This document shows positions 17,035 through 24,796 of a stretch of 64,000 nucleotides of DNA, piece after piece. Under the pieces are notes generated by a model. That model saw only the letters and a program-made list of their open reading frames with translations. It did no database searches and was not told where the DNA came from. The stretch covers positions 256,801 through 320,800 of the forward strand of contig JADYZW010000016.1 of assembly GCA_020852955.1 (NCBI GenBank). The letters run 5' to 3'. Both the position numbers and the translations under genes were made by a program. How positions within the stretch are numbered: position 1 is the first letter of the stretch; each line of letters starts with the position of its first letter. The stretch comes from Deltaproteobacteria bacterium. Lineage in GTDB: Bacteria; Desulfobacterota; Binatia; UTPRO1.

Positions 17035-17933
17035 GATGGTCCATCCGCGTAGCGGCGGGTGATGCCGCCGTAGGCGTCGATCCGCCGGTCGCGCAGGAAC
17101 GGCCAGTGCGTGCGCGCGGTCTCGATCGCTCCGAGATCGCACGGCACGACCAGGATCTCCTCGCCGTCGGCGCTGGCGCGCGCGAGGACCCGGCCCGCCG
17201 GATCGACGACGAAGCTCCGCCCCCAGAACTCGAGGCCGTCGCCGCCCGGGTGCGGCTCGTGGCCGACCCGGTTCGGCGCCGCGACGAAGACGCCGTTGGC
17301 GATCGCGTGGCTGCGCTGCACCGTCTCCCACGCCGCGTGCTGCACCTCGCCGTGCTCCGCCTTCTCCGACGGGTGCCAGCCGATCGCGGTCGGATAGACG
17401 ATGATCTCGGCGCCGGCGAGGGCCGTGAGCCGCGCCGCTTCCGGATACCACTGGTCCCAGCAGATCAGCGTGCCGACTCGCGCCGCGCCGACGTCGAAGG
17501 CGCGGAAGCCGAGGTCGCCCGGCGTGAAGTAGAACTTCTCGTAGAAGAGCGGATCGTCGGGAATGTGCATCTTGCGATACGTCCCGGCGATCGCGCCCTG
17601 GGCGTCGAGCACGACGACGGTGTTGTGGTAGACGCCCGCCGCCCGCCGCTCGAAGAGCGAGACCACGATCACGATGCCGAGCTCGCGGGCGAGCGTCCCG
17701 AGCGTGGTCGTCGACGGGCCCGGGATCGTCTCGGCGAGCGCGAAGTTCGCGTGGTCCTCGGACTGACAGAAATAGCGCGAGCGGAAGAGCTCCGGCAGGC
17801 AGACGATCTCGGCGCCGCGCTTCGCGGCCGCGCGCACGTGCTTCACGGCGGCGGCGAGGTTCACGTCGGGGTCGACCGCGCACCGCATCTGCACGAGGCC
17901 GACGGCGACGACACGCTTCTTCTCGCGTTTCAC
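17031..17933 (-). CDS. aguB: N-carbamoylputrescine amidase (carbon-nitrogen hydrolase)
   Basis: This 300-residue nitrilase-superfamily enzyme hydrolyses N-carbamoylputrescine to putrescine, CO2 and ammonia. The catalytic triad is visible as Glu48 (CLPELF), Lys121 (YRKMHIP) and Cys158 (LICWDQWYPE). The FYEKFYFTPGD and QRSHAIANG segments match the AguB subgroup. GTG 17933 gives the usual short N-terminus (VKREKKRVVAVGLVQM). It heads a three-gene overlapping operon with the dienelactone hydrolase and agmatine deiminase, which supports the substrate assignment. Confidence 0.92.
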   Translation of the reverse strand: MKREKKRVVAVGLVQMRCAVDPDVNLAAAVKHVRAAAKRGAEIVCLPELFRSRYFCQSEDHANFALAETIPGPSTTTLGTLARELGIVIVVSLFERRAAGVYHNTVVVLDAQGAIAGTYRKMHIPDDPLFYEKFYFTPGDLGFRAFDVGAARVGTLICWDQWYPEAARLTALAGAEIIVYPTAIGWHPSEKAEHGEVQHAAWETVQRSHAIANGVFVAAPNRVGHEPHPGGDGLEFWGRSFVVDPAGRVLARASADGEEILVVPCDLGAIETARTHWPFLRDRRIDAYGGITRRYADGPS

Positions 17934-18233
17934 GCCGCGACTATTCCTGCCGAGGTCGCCCCTTGCAACCGCGCACCCGATTCGCAGCCGCGCGCCATCA
18001 CCAGCCGGCAGGAGGCCGCGCGGCATTTCGCCGCCGACGGCGGTGGTGGGTCGCTTGGCGGGCGACAGACGGCGCGCTTGACCCCGACACATGGAGCCAC
18101 CGGCGGGTCGTACGCGCGGGGCTCCAGGAACCGGAAGCCGCAACGCGACCCCCCACCGCCACCACCGCGCCGACGCCGCAGCGCCGCGCGCCGCCTTGAT
18201 TGTCGTCCACGCCCATGCGCAAACACCCCCGCG
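17934..18233. other. 300-bp divergent intergenic region
   Basis: This region separates the aguB operon (minus) from the glycosyltransferase genes (plus) and must hold both promoters, though no consensus box stands out in the GC-rich sequence. It contains a long imperfect inverted repeat: ggcggtggtgggtcgc around 18039-18054 faces gcgaccccccaccgcc at 18145-18160, enclosing about 90 bp. That arrangement could fold as a structured leader for the downstream transferase gene or be a remnant repeat. No convincing small ORF was found. Confidence 0.4.
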
Positions 18234-19829
18234 ATGCGCGTGCTGATGGCGAGCGGGATCGACGGCTTCTGCCATCGCTACGGTCCGCTGCACTGGGCGG
18301 CGCAGCTCGCGACGCAAGGGATCGCGTCGACCGTGTGGGCGCACACCGATCCGCGCCTCGCCGCCGACCTCGAGTCGCACGACCTCCTCGTGCTCTATCG
18401 CGTGCCGGACGGCGGCTGGATCCGGCACCTCCTCGGGCGCGCGGCGGCCCTCGGACGGCCGGCGGTCTTCGCGGTCGACGACCTGATCGTCGCGCCGGAG
18501 CTCGCCGACCCGCCGCCGCTGCGGCGCCGGAGCGCCGCCGAGCGCCGCCTCTGGCACGACGGGATCCGGCGCTACCGCCGGACGCTCGAAGCCTCGGACG
18601 CGCTCCTCGCGACGACCGGGCCGATCGCCGCCGTCGGACGCGAGCTCGGCCTGCCGACCGCGCTCCATCGGCAGGGAGTCTCGGCCGCCGAGCTCGCGCT
18701 CGGCGCCGCCGCGCGGGCGGCGCGCCCCGCCGGCGCCGCCGCGCGCCCGCGCCTCGGGTACTTCAGCGGCACGGCGACGCACGACGACGACCTCGGGGCC
18801 ATCGCGGCGCCGCTCGCAGCAGTGCTCGCGCGCCACCCCGACGTCGAGCTGCTCGTCGCCGGGCCGGTGACGCTGCCCGCCGCGCTGGTGCCCCACGCGG
18901 AGCGCGTCGTCCGCTGCGGCCTCGTCGGATGGACGGAGCTTCCGGACCTGATCGCGACGTGCGTCGCGAGCCTCGCGCCGCTCGAATGGCGCGATCCCTT
19001 CGTCGCCGCCAAGGGCGCGGTGAAGTTCCTCGAGGCGGCCGCCGTCTCGGTTCCGGTGATCGCGAGCCCGACCGACGCGTTTTGCGACGCCGTCCGCGAC
19101 GGAGTGACGGGCTGGATCGCCGCCGACGACGCCGCCTGGGAGCACGCGCTCGACACCGTGCTGGCGCACCCGGAGCGCGCGGCGCACGTCGGAACGACCG
19201 CGCGCGCCGATGTCGCGATGCGCTTCGCGCCCGCGGCCCAGGGGCGTCCGCTGGCGGCGTTCCTCAGCACCGTCGTCGCCGGGCTCCGGCGCGCGCGCGG
19301 AACGGCCCTCGGACGGGTCGCACGCGCCGAGCGCGAGCTCGTCGCGATGCATCCCGGCGAGGTCGCGCGCGCGGCGCGCGAGCCCGCCGCGCGGCCCGAC
19401 CTCCGCGCGGCCGCCGGCGCCGGAGTCTCGCCGCCGCTCGGCGACGACCGGGTCTTCGCGCAGCGCTTCACGTGCCGGCGCGCCGGGCTCTTCCGCGTCG
19501 ACGTCCACACCGTCACCTACGGTCTCGCGCTCGATCACCGCCTCGAGGCCACGGTGCGACACGCCGGCGGCGACGCGGTCGCGACGCGCGAGCTCTGGGC
19601 CGGCGTCGCGCCCGATCGCGACTGGCTCGCGATCGACCTGCCGGCGGAGGCGGACTCGGCGGGCCGCGACTACGTGCTCGAGCTCCGGGCGCGCGGCACC
19701 GGCGAGCGCAATGCGCTCTCCTTCACGCGTGCCGCGACCCCGACCGAGCTCGCGCCGCTCGCGATCGACGGCGTCGCCGGGACGGAGGCGATCGCGCTGC
19801 GGACCTTCACGACGTGGCCGGAGCCGTGA
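18234..19829 (+). CDS. GT4-like glycosyltransferase with C-terminal extra domain
   Basis: This 531-residue protein starts at ATG 18234 (MRVLMASGIDGF). Residues 1-370 look like a GT-B transferase: an N-terminal domain with FAVDDLIVAPE, then LGYFSGTATHDDD. The donor-binding C-lobe reads LAPLEWRDPFVAAKGAVKFL and PVIASPTDAFCDAVRDG. Residues 430-531 are a beta-rich extension without a named family. It is predicted to add a sugar to a cell-surface polysaccharide; donor and acceptor are unknown. Its stop overlaps the start of the membrane gene that follows (GTGA). Confidence 0.75.
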   Translation: MRVLMASGIDGFCHRYGPLHWAAQLATQGIASTVWAHTDPRLAADLESHDLLVLYRVPDGGWIRHLLGRAAALGRPAVFAVDDLIVAPELADPPPLRRRSAAERRLWHDGIRRYRRTLEASDALLATTGPIAAVGRELGLPTALHRQGVSAAELALGAAARAARPAGAAARPRLGYFSGTATHDDDLGAIAAPLAAVLARHPDVELLVAGPVTLPAALVPHAERVVRCGLVGWTELPDLIATCVASLAPLEWRDPFVAAKGAVKFLEAAAVSVPVIASPTDAFCDAVRDGVTGWIAADDAAWEHALDTVLAHPERAAHVGTTARADVAMRFAPAAQGRPLAAFLSTVVAGLRRARGTALGRVARAERELVAMHPGEVARAAREPAARPDLRAAAGAGVSPPLGDDRVFAQRFTCRRAGLFRVDVHTVTYGLALDHRLEATVRHAGGDAVATRELWAGVAPDRDWLAIDLPAEADSAGRDYVLELRARGTGERNALSFTRAATPTELAPLAIDGVAGTEAIALRTFTTWPEP

Positions 19830-21361
19830 GCCGCCGGCGCGCGGAGACCGGGACGACGGCGACGGCAGCCCCGGCCGGAGCCACGCCGATCGCGGCAGGC
19901 GAGACCGTCCTCGCCACGATCGGCGGCGCGACGCTCGTCCTCCTCCTCTCCCGGCCGGCCTTCCATGCCTGGTTCTTCGGCGAGGCCTTCCTGTACCTCG
20001 GACAGTACTGGGGCGCGCACGAGCGCTTCTGGACGGCCCTCTTCAGCCCGAGCGACGTCTCGTTCTTCAAGCCCGTCTGCTTCGCCGCGAGCCTTCCCTG
20101 GTACTTCCTGCTGCCGCCCGATCCGTTCGGCTACCACGTGAGGAACTTCGTCCTCACGGTCGTCGCGCTGGCGCTCCTCCACCGGGTGCTGCTGCGCGTC
20201 GCGCCGGTGCGCGCGGCGCGGATCTTCGCGCTCGGCCTCTTCGCCGCCTCCAAGGTGCACCTCACGACGCTCGGCTACCTGATGATCTTCGACTCGATCC
20301 TCATGCTGACGTTCCTGCTCGCGGCGGTGCTCTGCGCGCTCCGCTGGAACGCGACCGGCGCGGGTCGCGACCGCGTCTTCGCGCTCGGCTTCACGCTCCT
20401 CTGCGCCTTCACGAAGGACTACGGCGTCGTCGCCGTCGCCGTCGTGGCCGCCTTCGTCGTGGTCCGGGTTCTCGACGATCCCGCCCCGGCGCGCCGCCGC
20501 GCGTTCGCGGCCTGGCTCCCGCCGCTCGCGCTCGTGGCCGTCCTGCGGATCGCGCTCCGTTGGGCGGTCGTCGGCGCGATGCCCTGGTCCCATCCCACGT
20601 ACGCGCCGCGCTTCTCGGCGGACGAGGTCGGACGCAAGGCGCTCGTCCTGCTCTCGGCGCTCACCAACGCCTCCTACGGCTGGCACGACAAGACCGGCGC
20701 GAGCGGCATCGGCGCCCTCGTCGCGCGGCTTGCGCCCGGCGTCGCCGGCGGCAGCGCCGCGGACGCGATCGACGCCGCGGTCGGCGCCGCGCTCGTGGCG
20801 GCGCTCGCAGCGAGCGTCGTGGCGGCGCGCGCGCGCATGGGGGGGCGCGCGCTCGCCCCGGCGGCCGTATGGATCGCCGCGTTCTTCGCGCCGCCGCTCT
20901 TCGTCCGCAACCTCCAGATCTACTACGCCTACGAGCCGCTCGCGGGCGTGGCGATCGCGCTCGCGATCGCGTGGAGCGCCGTCGGCGCGCGCTGGCGGGG
21001 CGTCGCGGCGGCGGCGGTCGCCCTCGCGATCGTCGGCGGCTTCGCGAGCAACCACTGGGCGATCTACGACTGGCAATACGCCGCCGCCCGGGCGCGCGAG
21101 ATCGCACCGTTCGTCGACACCCACCGCGGGAGCGCGCTCCGTTCCCTCTCGCTCGTCACGCACGACGTGCCGTTCTGGCGCTGGACGCTCGCGGCCGACG
21201 ACAAGGCGCCGATGCTCGAGTTCCTGCTGCGCCGTCCGGGACTTCCCGTCCGGATCTACGACCGGGCCGTGCTCGCGGCCGCGATTCCTCCGCTCGATCC
21301 GGCGCACGTCGTCCTCGACGCCGACGCGGGCTTCGCGCCCGTCGCGGTGCCGCGGCCGTGA
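19826..21361 (+). CDS. Polytopic membrane protein, GT-C glycosyltransferase-like
   Basis: This 511-residue protein has about ten hydrophobic helices starting near residue 30. The first large loop contains FFGEAFLYLGQYWGAHERF, an acidic segment where GT-C enzymes keep their catalytic Asp/Glu. Helix-loop units such as VHLTTLGYLMIFDSILM and FTKDYGVVAVAV follow. The C-terminal 90 residues are soluble. Similar architecture is found in PMT-like proteins that use polyprenyl-phosphate sugars. GTG 19826 is coupled to the upstream transferase stop, so both probably serve the same glycan. Confidence 0.65.
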   Translation: MSRRRAETGTTATAAPAGATPIAAGETVLATIGGATLVLLLSRPAFHAWFFGEAFLYLGQYWGAHERFWTALFSPSDVSFFKPVCFAASLPWYFLLPPDPFGYHVRNFVLTVVALALLHRVLLRVAPVRAARIFALGLFAASKVHLTTLGYLMIFDSILMLTFLLAAVLCALRWNATGAGRDRVFALGFTLLCAFTKDYGVVAVAVVAAFVVVRVLDDPAPARRRAFAAWLPPLALVAVLRIALRWAVVGAMPWSHPTYAPRFSADEVGRKALVLLSALTNASYGWHDKTGASGIGALVARLAPGVAGGSAADAIDAAVGAALVAALAASVVAARARMGGRALAPAAVWIAAFFAPPLFVRNLQIYYAYEPLAGVAIALAIAWSAVGARWRGVAAAAVALAIVGGFASNHWAIYDWQYAAARAREIAPFVDTHRGSALRSLSLVTHDVPFWRWTLAADDKAPMLEFLLRRPGLPVRIYDRAVLAAAIPPLDPAHVVLDADAGFAPVAVPRP

Positions 21362-21415
21362 CGGCGGCGGCGCGGCCGGGTCCAGCGGCGTCCAGCGTCC
21401 TGGCGGACGGCGGCG

Positions 21416-23716
21416 CTACTCGATTTCGACGAGGTAGAGGTCGCCGGGCGCGACGGTGAGCGCGAGGCGGTCGCGCGCCTCGCGCTCGCGGAGCGCAAAG
21501 GGCGGGAGGCCGGCGAAGGCGGCGAGCCGGAGCGGCCGCACCGCAACGTCGGCGGCGGGATCGAACGGCCGCGCATCATCGTAGGCGAGGATGCGGACCT
21601 TCCACGTCCCGTCCGGGCGCGGCGGCAGCGCGATCTCGACCTGCGCGGGCGCCGCGCCGCGCTCCAGCCGGGCGTCGAGCGCGGCGAAGCGCGGGTAGCT
21701 CCAGAGCGCCAGCCGGCGCGGTCCGCCGCCTGCCTCCGGCGGCAGCGCGGCGAGCACGCCGACGCGATCGGCGTGCCGGCTCCCGAGCCGCACGCCGAGC
21801 GTGGCCGGACGGATGGCGTCCGCCGGGCGCGGCGCGACCGCGAGGACACCGTCGCCCGCCGACCAGTCGACCGCGCCCGCGACGACGCTCGCGAAGAGAT
21901 ACGCGGCGTAGGCGCGCAGCGACTGGTTCGGAGGATACAGCATCAGCACCGGGTACCAGGAGGCCGCCTCGGTGATCCCCTGTTCGAGAAGCAGCGCCGC
22001 CGTCTCGGCGTGCCACGTCATCTCCCAGCGCGTGGCGCCGAGCGGCGTTCCGGTCGCGTCCTCGAAGGCGCGCGTGACGAGCGGATGGATCCCGAGCTCC
22101 TCGATGCGGAGCGGCAGCTCCTTGCCCAGGACCGCGCGGGGCACGCGCCGCGCGGCCGCGATCTTGTCGCTCGCGAAGTGGTCGAGGGTGAGCTGCGGAG
22201 TCTCGTAGAGGTTGAAGGAGAAGTCGCGCCATGGCGGAAGCGCGGCGCCCGCTGCGTCGAACGCGCGCGCGATCGCGCGGAGGTACTCGCCGAGATTGTC
22301 GGCGGCGGCCGCGACGCGTTCGCTCTCGACGACCCACGGGCCGAGCGACACCGGCGCGGCGCCGATCACGGGCGCCATCGCCTGCCAGGTCCAGAGGTAC
22401 TGGCGCGCGTAGGTCTCGGCGTCGCCCTGGAAGCCCACCTTCCGGACGGTACCGTCGGGCTCCACCCACACGCAGTTCGCCTCGCTGAAGAAGGAGAAGG
22501 ACGCGCGCGGGTACCAGGGCTCGGCCGCGAGGTGACCGAAGAGCGCGCCGACGTAGCGCTGCCAGCCGTCGCGATCGACCACCGGCAGCTCGTTGAAGCG
22601 ATAGGTCGGATAGCTCCCCGTCCCGCCGGTGAAGCGCTCCGGCGCGGCGGCCAGGTTCAGATGGAGGTCGAGGCCGGCCGAGGCCGCGCTCGCGTTCAAC
22701 GCGTCGAACGCCGTCCAGTCGAAGGCGGGAGGCCCGTCCGCCGCGCCCGCGCCGTCGTGCACGATCTCGTAGCGCTCGGCGACGCCGACCTCGAAGCTCG
22801 CGGGCGCCTCGCCGGCCCGGGCGCGCGCGGCGTCCTCGCCGCCGAGCGTCGATCCGTGATTGCCGCCGAGCGCCGAGAGGATCCGGAGCGACTCGAGCCA
22901 GGGGAACGACGCGCGCAGCCACTGCGGCGGTCCGTAGTGCGGACCGTCGGCCCCGAACAGCGAGTAGGTCTTGAAGACGGTGGCAGCGCGCCAGGGGACC
23001 GCGCGCGGCCGGCGCGGCAGCGCGTCCGCCGCGCGGAGATCGACGACGAGGGGCGCGCCGGAGGGTTTGGCCCGGACGCGCGGGTCGCCAAAGAGCACCC
23101 AGTCGTGGCGGCGGTTCTCGCCCGCGCGCGATGCGAGCACGATCCACACCGTCGTGCCGCGCCAGGGCGCGAGGTCGACGCGCACCTCACGCCAGTCGTC
23201 GGCCGGCCGGCCGCCCGCGAGATGCTCGAACGCGAGCGGCAGCGTCGTCGGGTCATCGGCGGCGCCGACCGCCCAGGCGACGTCGACCCCGTCGCTCTCG
23301 GGCGCGAACTTGGCGACGAGCGCGACCGACATGACGAACTCCAGATCGCTTCCGGCCGGGACGTCGATCCGGAAGCTCGCCCGGCTCGTCTTCCCGGAGA
23401 GCGACGGCAGGAGCAGGAGGGCGCGATGCGCGATGCCGTTCACCACCACGAGCTCGGAGAAAGGGCGGTAGGGCCAGTCGTGATGGCGCGGATCGACGCG
23501 CTGGCGCACCTCGGCGGCGCGCCACTCGTGGTGCAGATCGAGGTCGGGCGCGTCGGGGCCGGCCGGTGCGCGCAGCGTGACCGCGGGCCCCTGCACGACG
23601 GGCGGCTCGCCCTCGACGAGCCCGCGCACGCGGGCGCACCCGACGGCGAGTCCGAAGAGCGCCGCGCCCGCCGACGCGGCCAGCAGCGAACGCGTGCGCG
23701 CGCGCCGTGCCGTCAC
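21416..23716 (-). CDS. GH39-like glycoside hydrolase lipoprotein
   Basis: This 766-residue exported protein starts at GTG 23716. A signal sequence ends in the lipobox GLAVGC (Cys27), so it is lipid-anchored. Residues 60-210 form a beta-sandwich. Residues 250-620 look like a TIM-barrel hydrolase of GH39/GH5-like type, with FFSEANCVWVEPDG near 390 carrying a possible acid Glu and RIEELGIHPLVTRAF a candidate nucleophile Glu. The C-terminal 140 residues are beta-rich. It probably trims a surface or environmental polysaccharide. The start overlaps the methyltransferase stop (GTGA), forming a two-gene unit. Confidence 0.65.
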   Translation of the reverse strand: MTARRARTRSLLAASAGAALFGLAVGCARVRGLVEGEPPVVQGPAVTLRAPAGPDAPDLDLHHEWRAAEVRQRVDPRHHDWPYRPFSELVVVNGIAHRALLLLPSLSGKTSRASFRIDVPAGSDLEFVMSVALVAKFAPESDGVDVAWAVGAADDPTTLPLAFEHLAGGRPADDWREVRVDLAPWRGTTVWIVLASRAGENRRHDWVLFGDPRVRAKPSGAPLVVDLRAADALPRRPRAVPWRAATVFKTYSLFGADGPHYGPPQWLRASFPWLESLRILSALGGNHGSTLGGEDAARARAGEAPASFEVGVAERYEIVHDGAGAADGPPAFDWTAFDALNASAASAGLDLHLNLAAAPERFTGGTGSYPTYRFNELPVVDRDGWQRYVGALFGHLAAEPWYPRASFSFFSEANCVWVEPDGTVRKVGFQGDAETYARQYLWTWQAMAPVIGAAPVSLGPWVVESERVAAAADNLGEYLRAIARAFDAAGAALPPWRDFSFNLYETPQLTLDHFASDKIAAARRVPRAVLGKELPLRIEELGIHPLVTRAFEDATGTPLGATRWEMTWHAETAALLLEQGITEAASWYPVLMLYPPNQSLRAYAAYLFASVVAGAVDWSAGDGVLAVAPRPADAIRPATLGVRLGSRHADRVGVLAALPPEAGGGPRRLALWSYPRFAALDARLERGAAPAQVEIALPPRPDGTWKVRILAYDDARPFDPAADVAVRPLRLAAFAGLPPFALREREARDRLALTVAPGDLYLVEIE

Positions 23717-24579
23717 GCCTTGCCCGCGAGCACGCAGAACTGCAGCCCGAGGTATCCGCGCTCGTAGCTCCAGTAAAGTTCGAGCACCGGATCGTCGAGA
23801 CCCGCGTCGCGGAGGTCGCCGAGCACATCCCACCCGAAATCGGTGTAGACGAGCGCGCCCTCGGGCGACAGGGGGTTGCCGTGGCGGATCGGGGGCAGGA
23901 GGTGCCGCACCTCGGCGCCCACGCGCTCCGCGCGCCGCCGGTGGCGCTCGAGGTCGAGATCCACCGGGAACGTGAGCACGGCCCGGCCGCCCGCACGCAA
24001 CACCCGCGCGACCTCCGCGAACGCCCGCCGCGGGTCGTTCACGTGCTCGAAGACGTCGCAGCTCACGACCACGTCGAAGCTCGCGTCCGCGAAGCTCAGC
24101 CGCTCGGCGTCCTCGTGGCGAACGCTCCGCGGACGCGCTCCGCCCGCCGCGTCGTCCGCCAGGTACTCGCTGCCGACGACGCTCGCGTCGAGCAGGCGCC
24201 GCGACAGCGAGCGGTAGAGGGGCGAGAGCGCCTCCATGAGATACAGCGCGACCGGAGCGCGGCCGCGCCGATCGGCGACCGCCGCCTCGACGAGCTCGCT
24301 CACCCGCCGCTGGCGACCCGAGAGCTCGCAGCGCGGGCAGCGCATCGACTCCCGCCAGTTCGGGATCCGCAGGCCGTCGCCGGCCTCCCAGGCGCCCGCG
24401 AAGTCGACCGCGAAGTCGACGCCGCGACGGCAGACCGCGCAGACTCCCGCCACCACGAAACGCGTCTCGTATTGATGGAGCTCCGCGAGGTGCCGCTCCA
24501 ACGACCAGCGCGGCGCGAACGCGGGATCGTTCACCAACGCGAGGAACTCGTCGCGGCTCCTGAGACGATGCGCTTCCAC
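23713..24579 (-). CDS. SAM-dependent methyltransferase with N-terminal zinc-ribbon-like Cys pairs
   Basis: This 288-residue protein starts at GTG 24579. Residues 45-85 carry two CxxC-like pairs (VCAVCRRG and MRCPRCELSG) that may bind zinc, as in some sugar methyltransferases. The C-terminal two thirds are a class I Methyltransf_11 domain: DASVVGSEYL replaces motif I, LSFADASFDVVVSCDVFEHV is motif II/III and VLRAGGRAVLTFPV follows. It probably methylates a sugar or lipid intermediate of the neighbouring polysaccharide genes; the substrate is inferred from position only. Confidence 0.75.
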   Translation of the reverse strand: MEAHRLRSRDEFLALVNDPAFAPRWSLERHLAELHQYETRFVVAGVCAVCRRGVDFAVDFAGAWEAGDGLRIPNWRESMRCPRCELSGRQRRVSELVEAAVADRRGRAPVALYLMEALSPLYRSLSRRLLDASVVGSEYLADDAAGGARPRSVRHEDAERLSFADASFDVVVSCDVFEHVNDPRRAFAEVARVLRAGGRAVLTFPVDLDLERHRRRAERVGAEVRHLLPPIRHGNPLSPEGALVYTDFGWDVLGDLRDAGLDDPVLELYWSYERGYLGLQFCVLAGKA

Positions 24580-24641
24580 GGTGTCGGCAACGCCCGGCCG
24601 GGGGCGTCACGAGTAGCGCGCGCCGCCGAGCGCCGCAACCA

Positions 24642-24680
24642 GGCGGGCGGTGACGCGCCCCACTCGCGTCACCGCCCGCC
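24642..24680. terminator. Long GC hairpin downstream of the Cys-repeat gene
   Basis: Perfect 16-bp arms ggcgggcggtgacgcg (24642-24657) and cgcgtcaccgcccgcc (24665-24680) enclose a 7-nt loop. It lies between the stop of the Cys-repeat gene and the start of the methyltransferase, both on the minus strand. No U-run follows, so Rho-independent function is uncertain. Confidence 0.5.
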
Positions 24681-24727
24681 CCCTCCCCCCTCAGCCGCCG
24701 CGGAGGAATCCCCGGATCGAGCCGGAC

Positions 24728-24752
24728 GCCTCGCGCCGAGCGGGCGCGAGGC
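24728..24752. terminator. Second GC hairpin 45 bp before the stop of the Cys-repeat gene
   Basis: Arms gcctcgcgcc (24728-24737) and ggcgcgaggc (24743-24752) flank a 5-nt loop. Outer ggatcg and cgatcc segments extend the stem imperfectly. On the minus strand it follows the stop codon at 24797 and may, with the neighbouring 24642-24680 hairpin, form a tandem terminator. Confidence 0.5.
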
Positions 24753-24796
24753 GGCCCCGATCCGCCGCCCGGCGACGGGCGCGGGGTGGCGGTGGA

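Noticed and set aside
18039..18160. Inverted repeat considered as a riboswitch before the GT4-like gene
   Set aside because: The arms pair, but no conserved riboswitch core or terminator could be recognised, so it is only noted as an intergenic structure.
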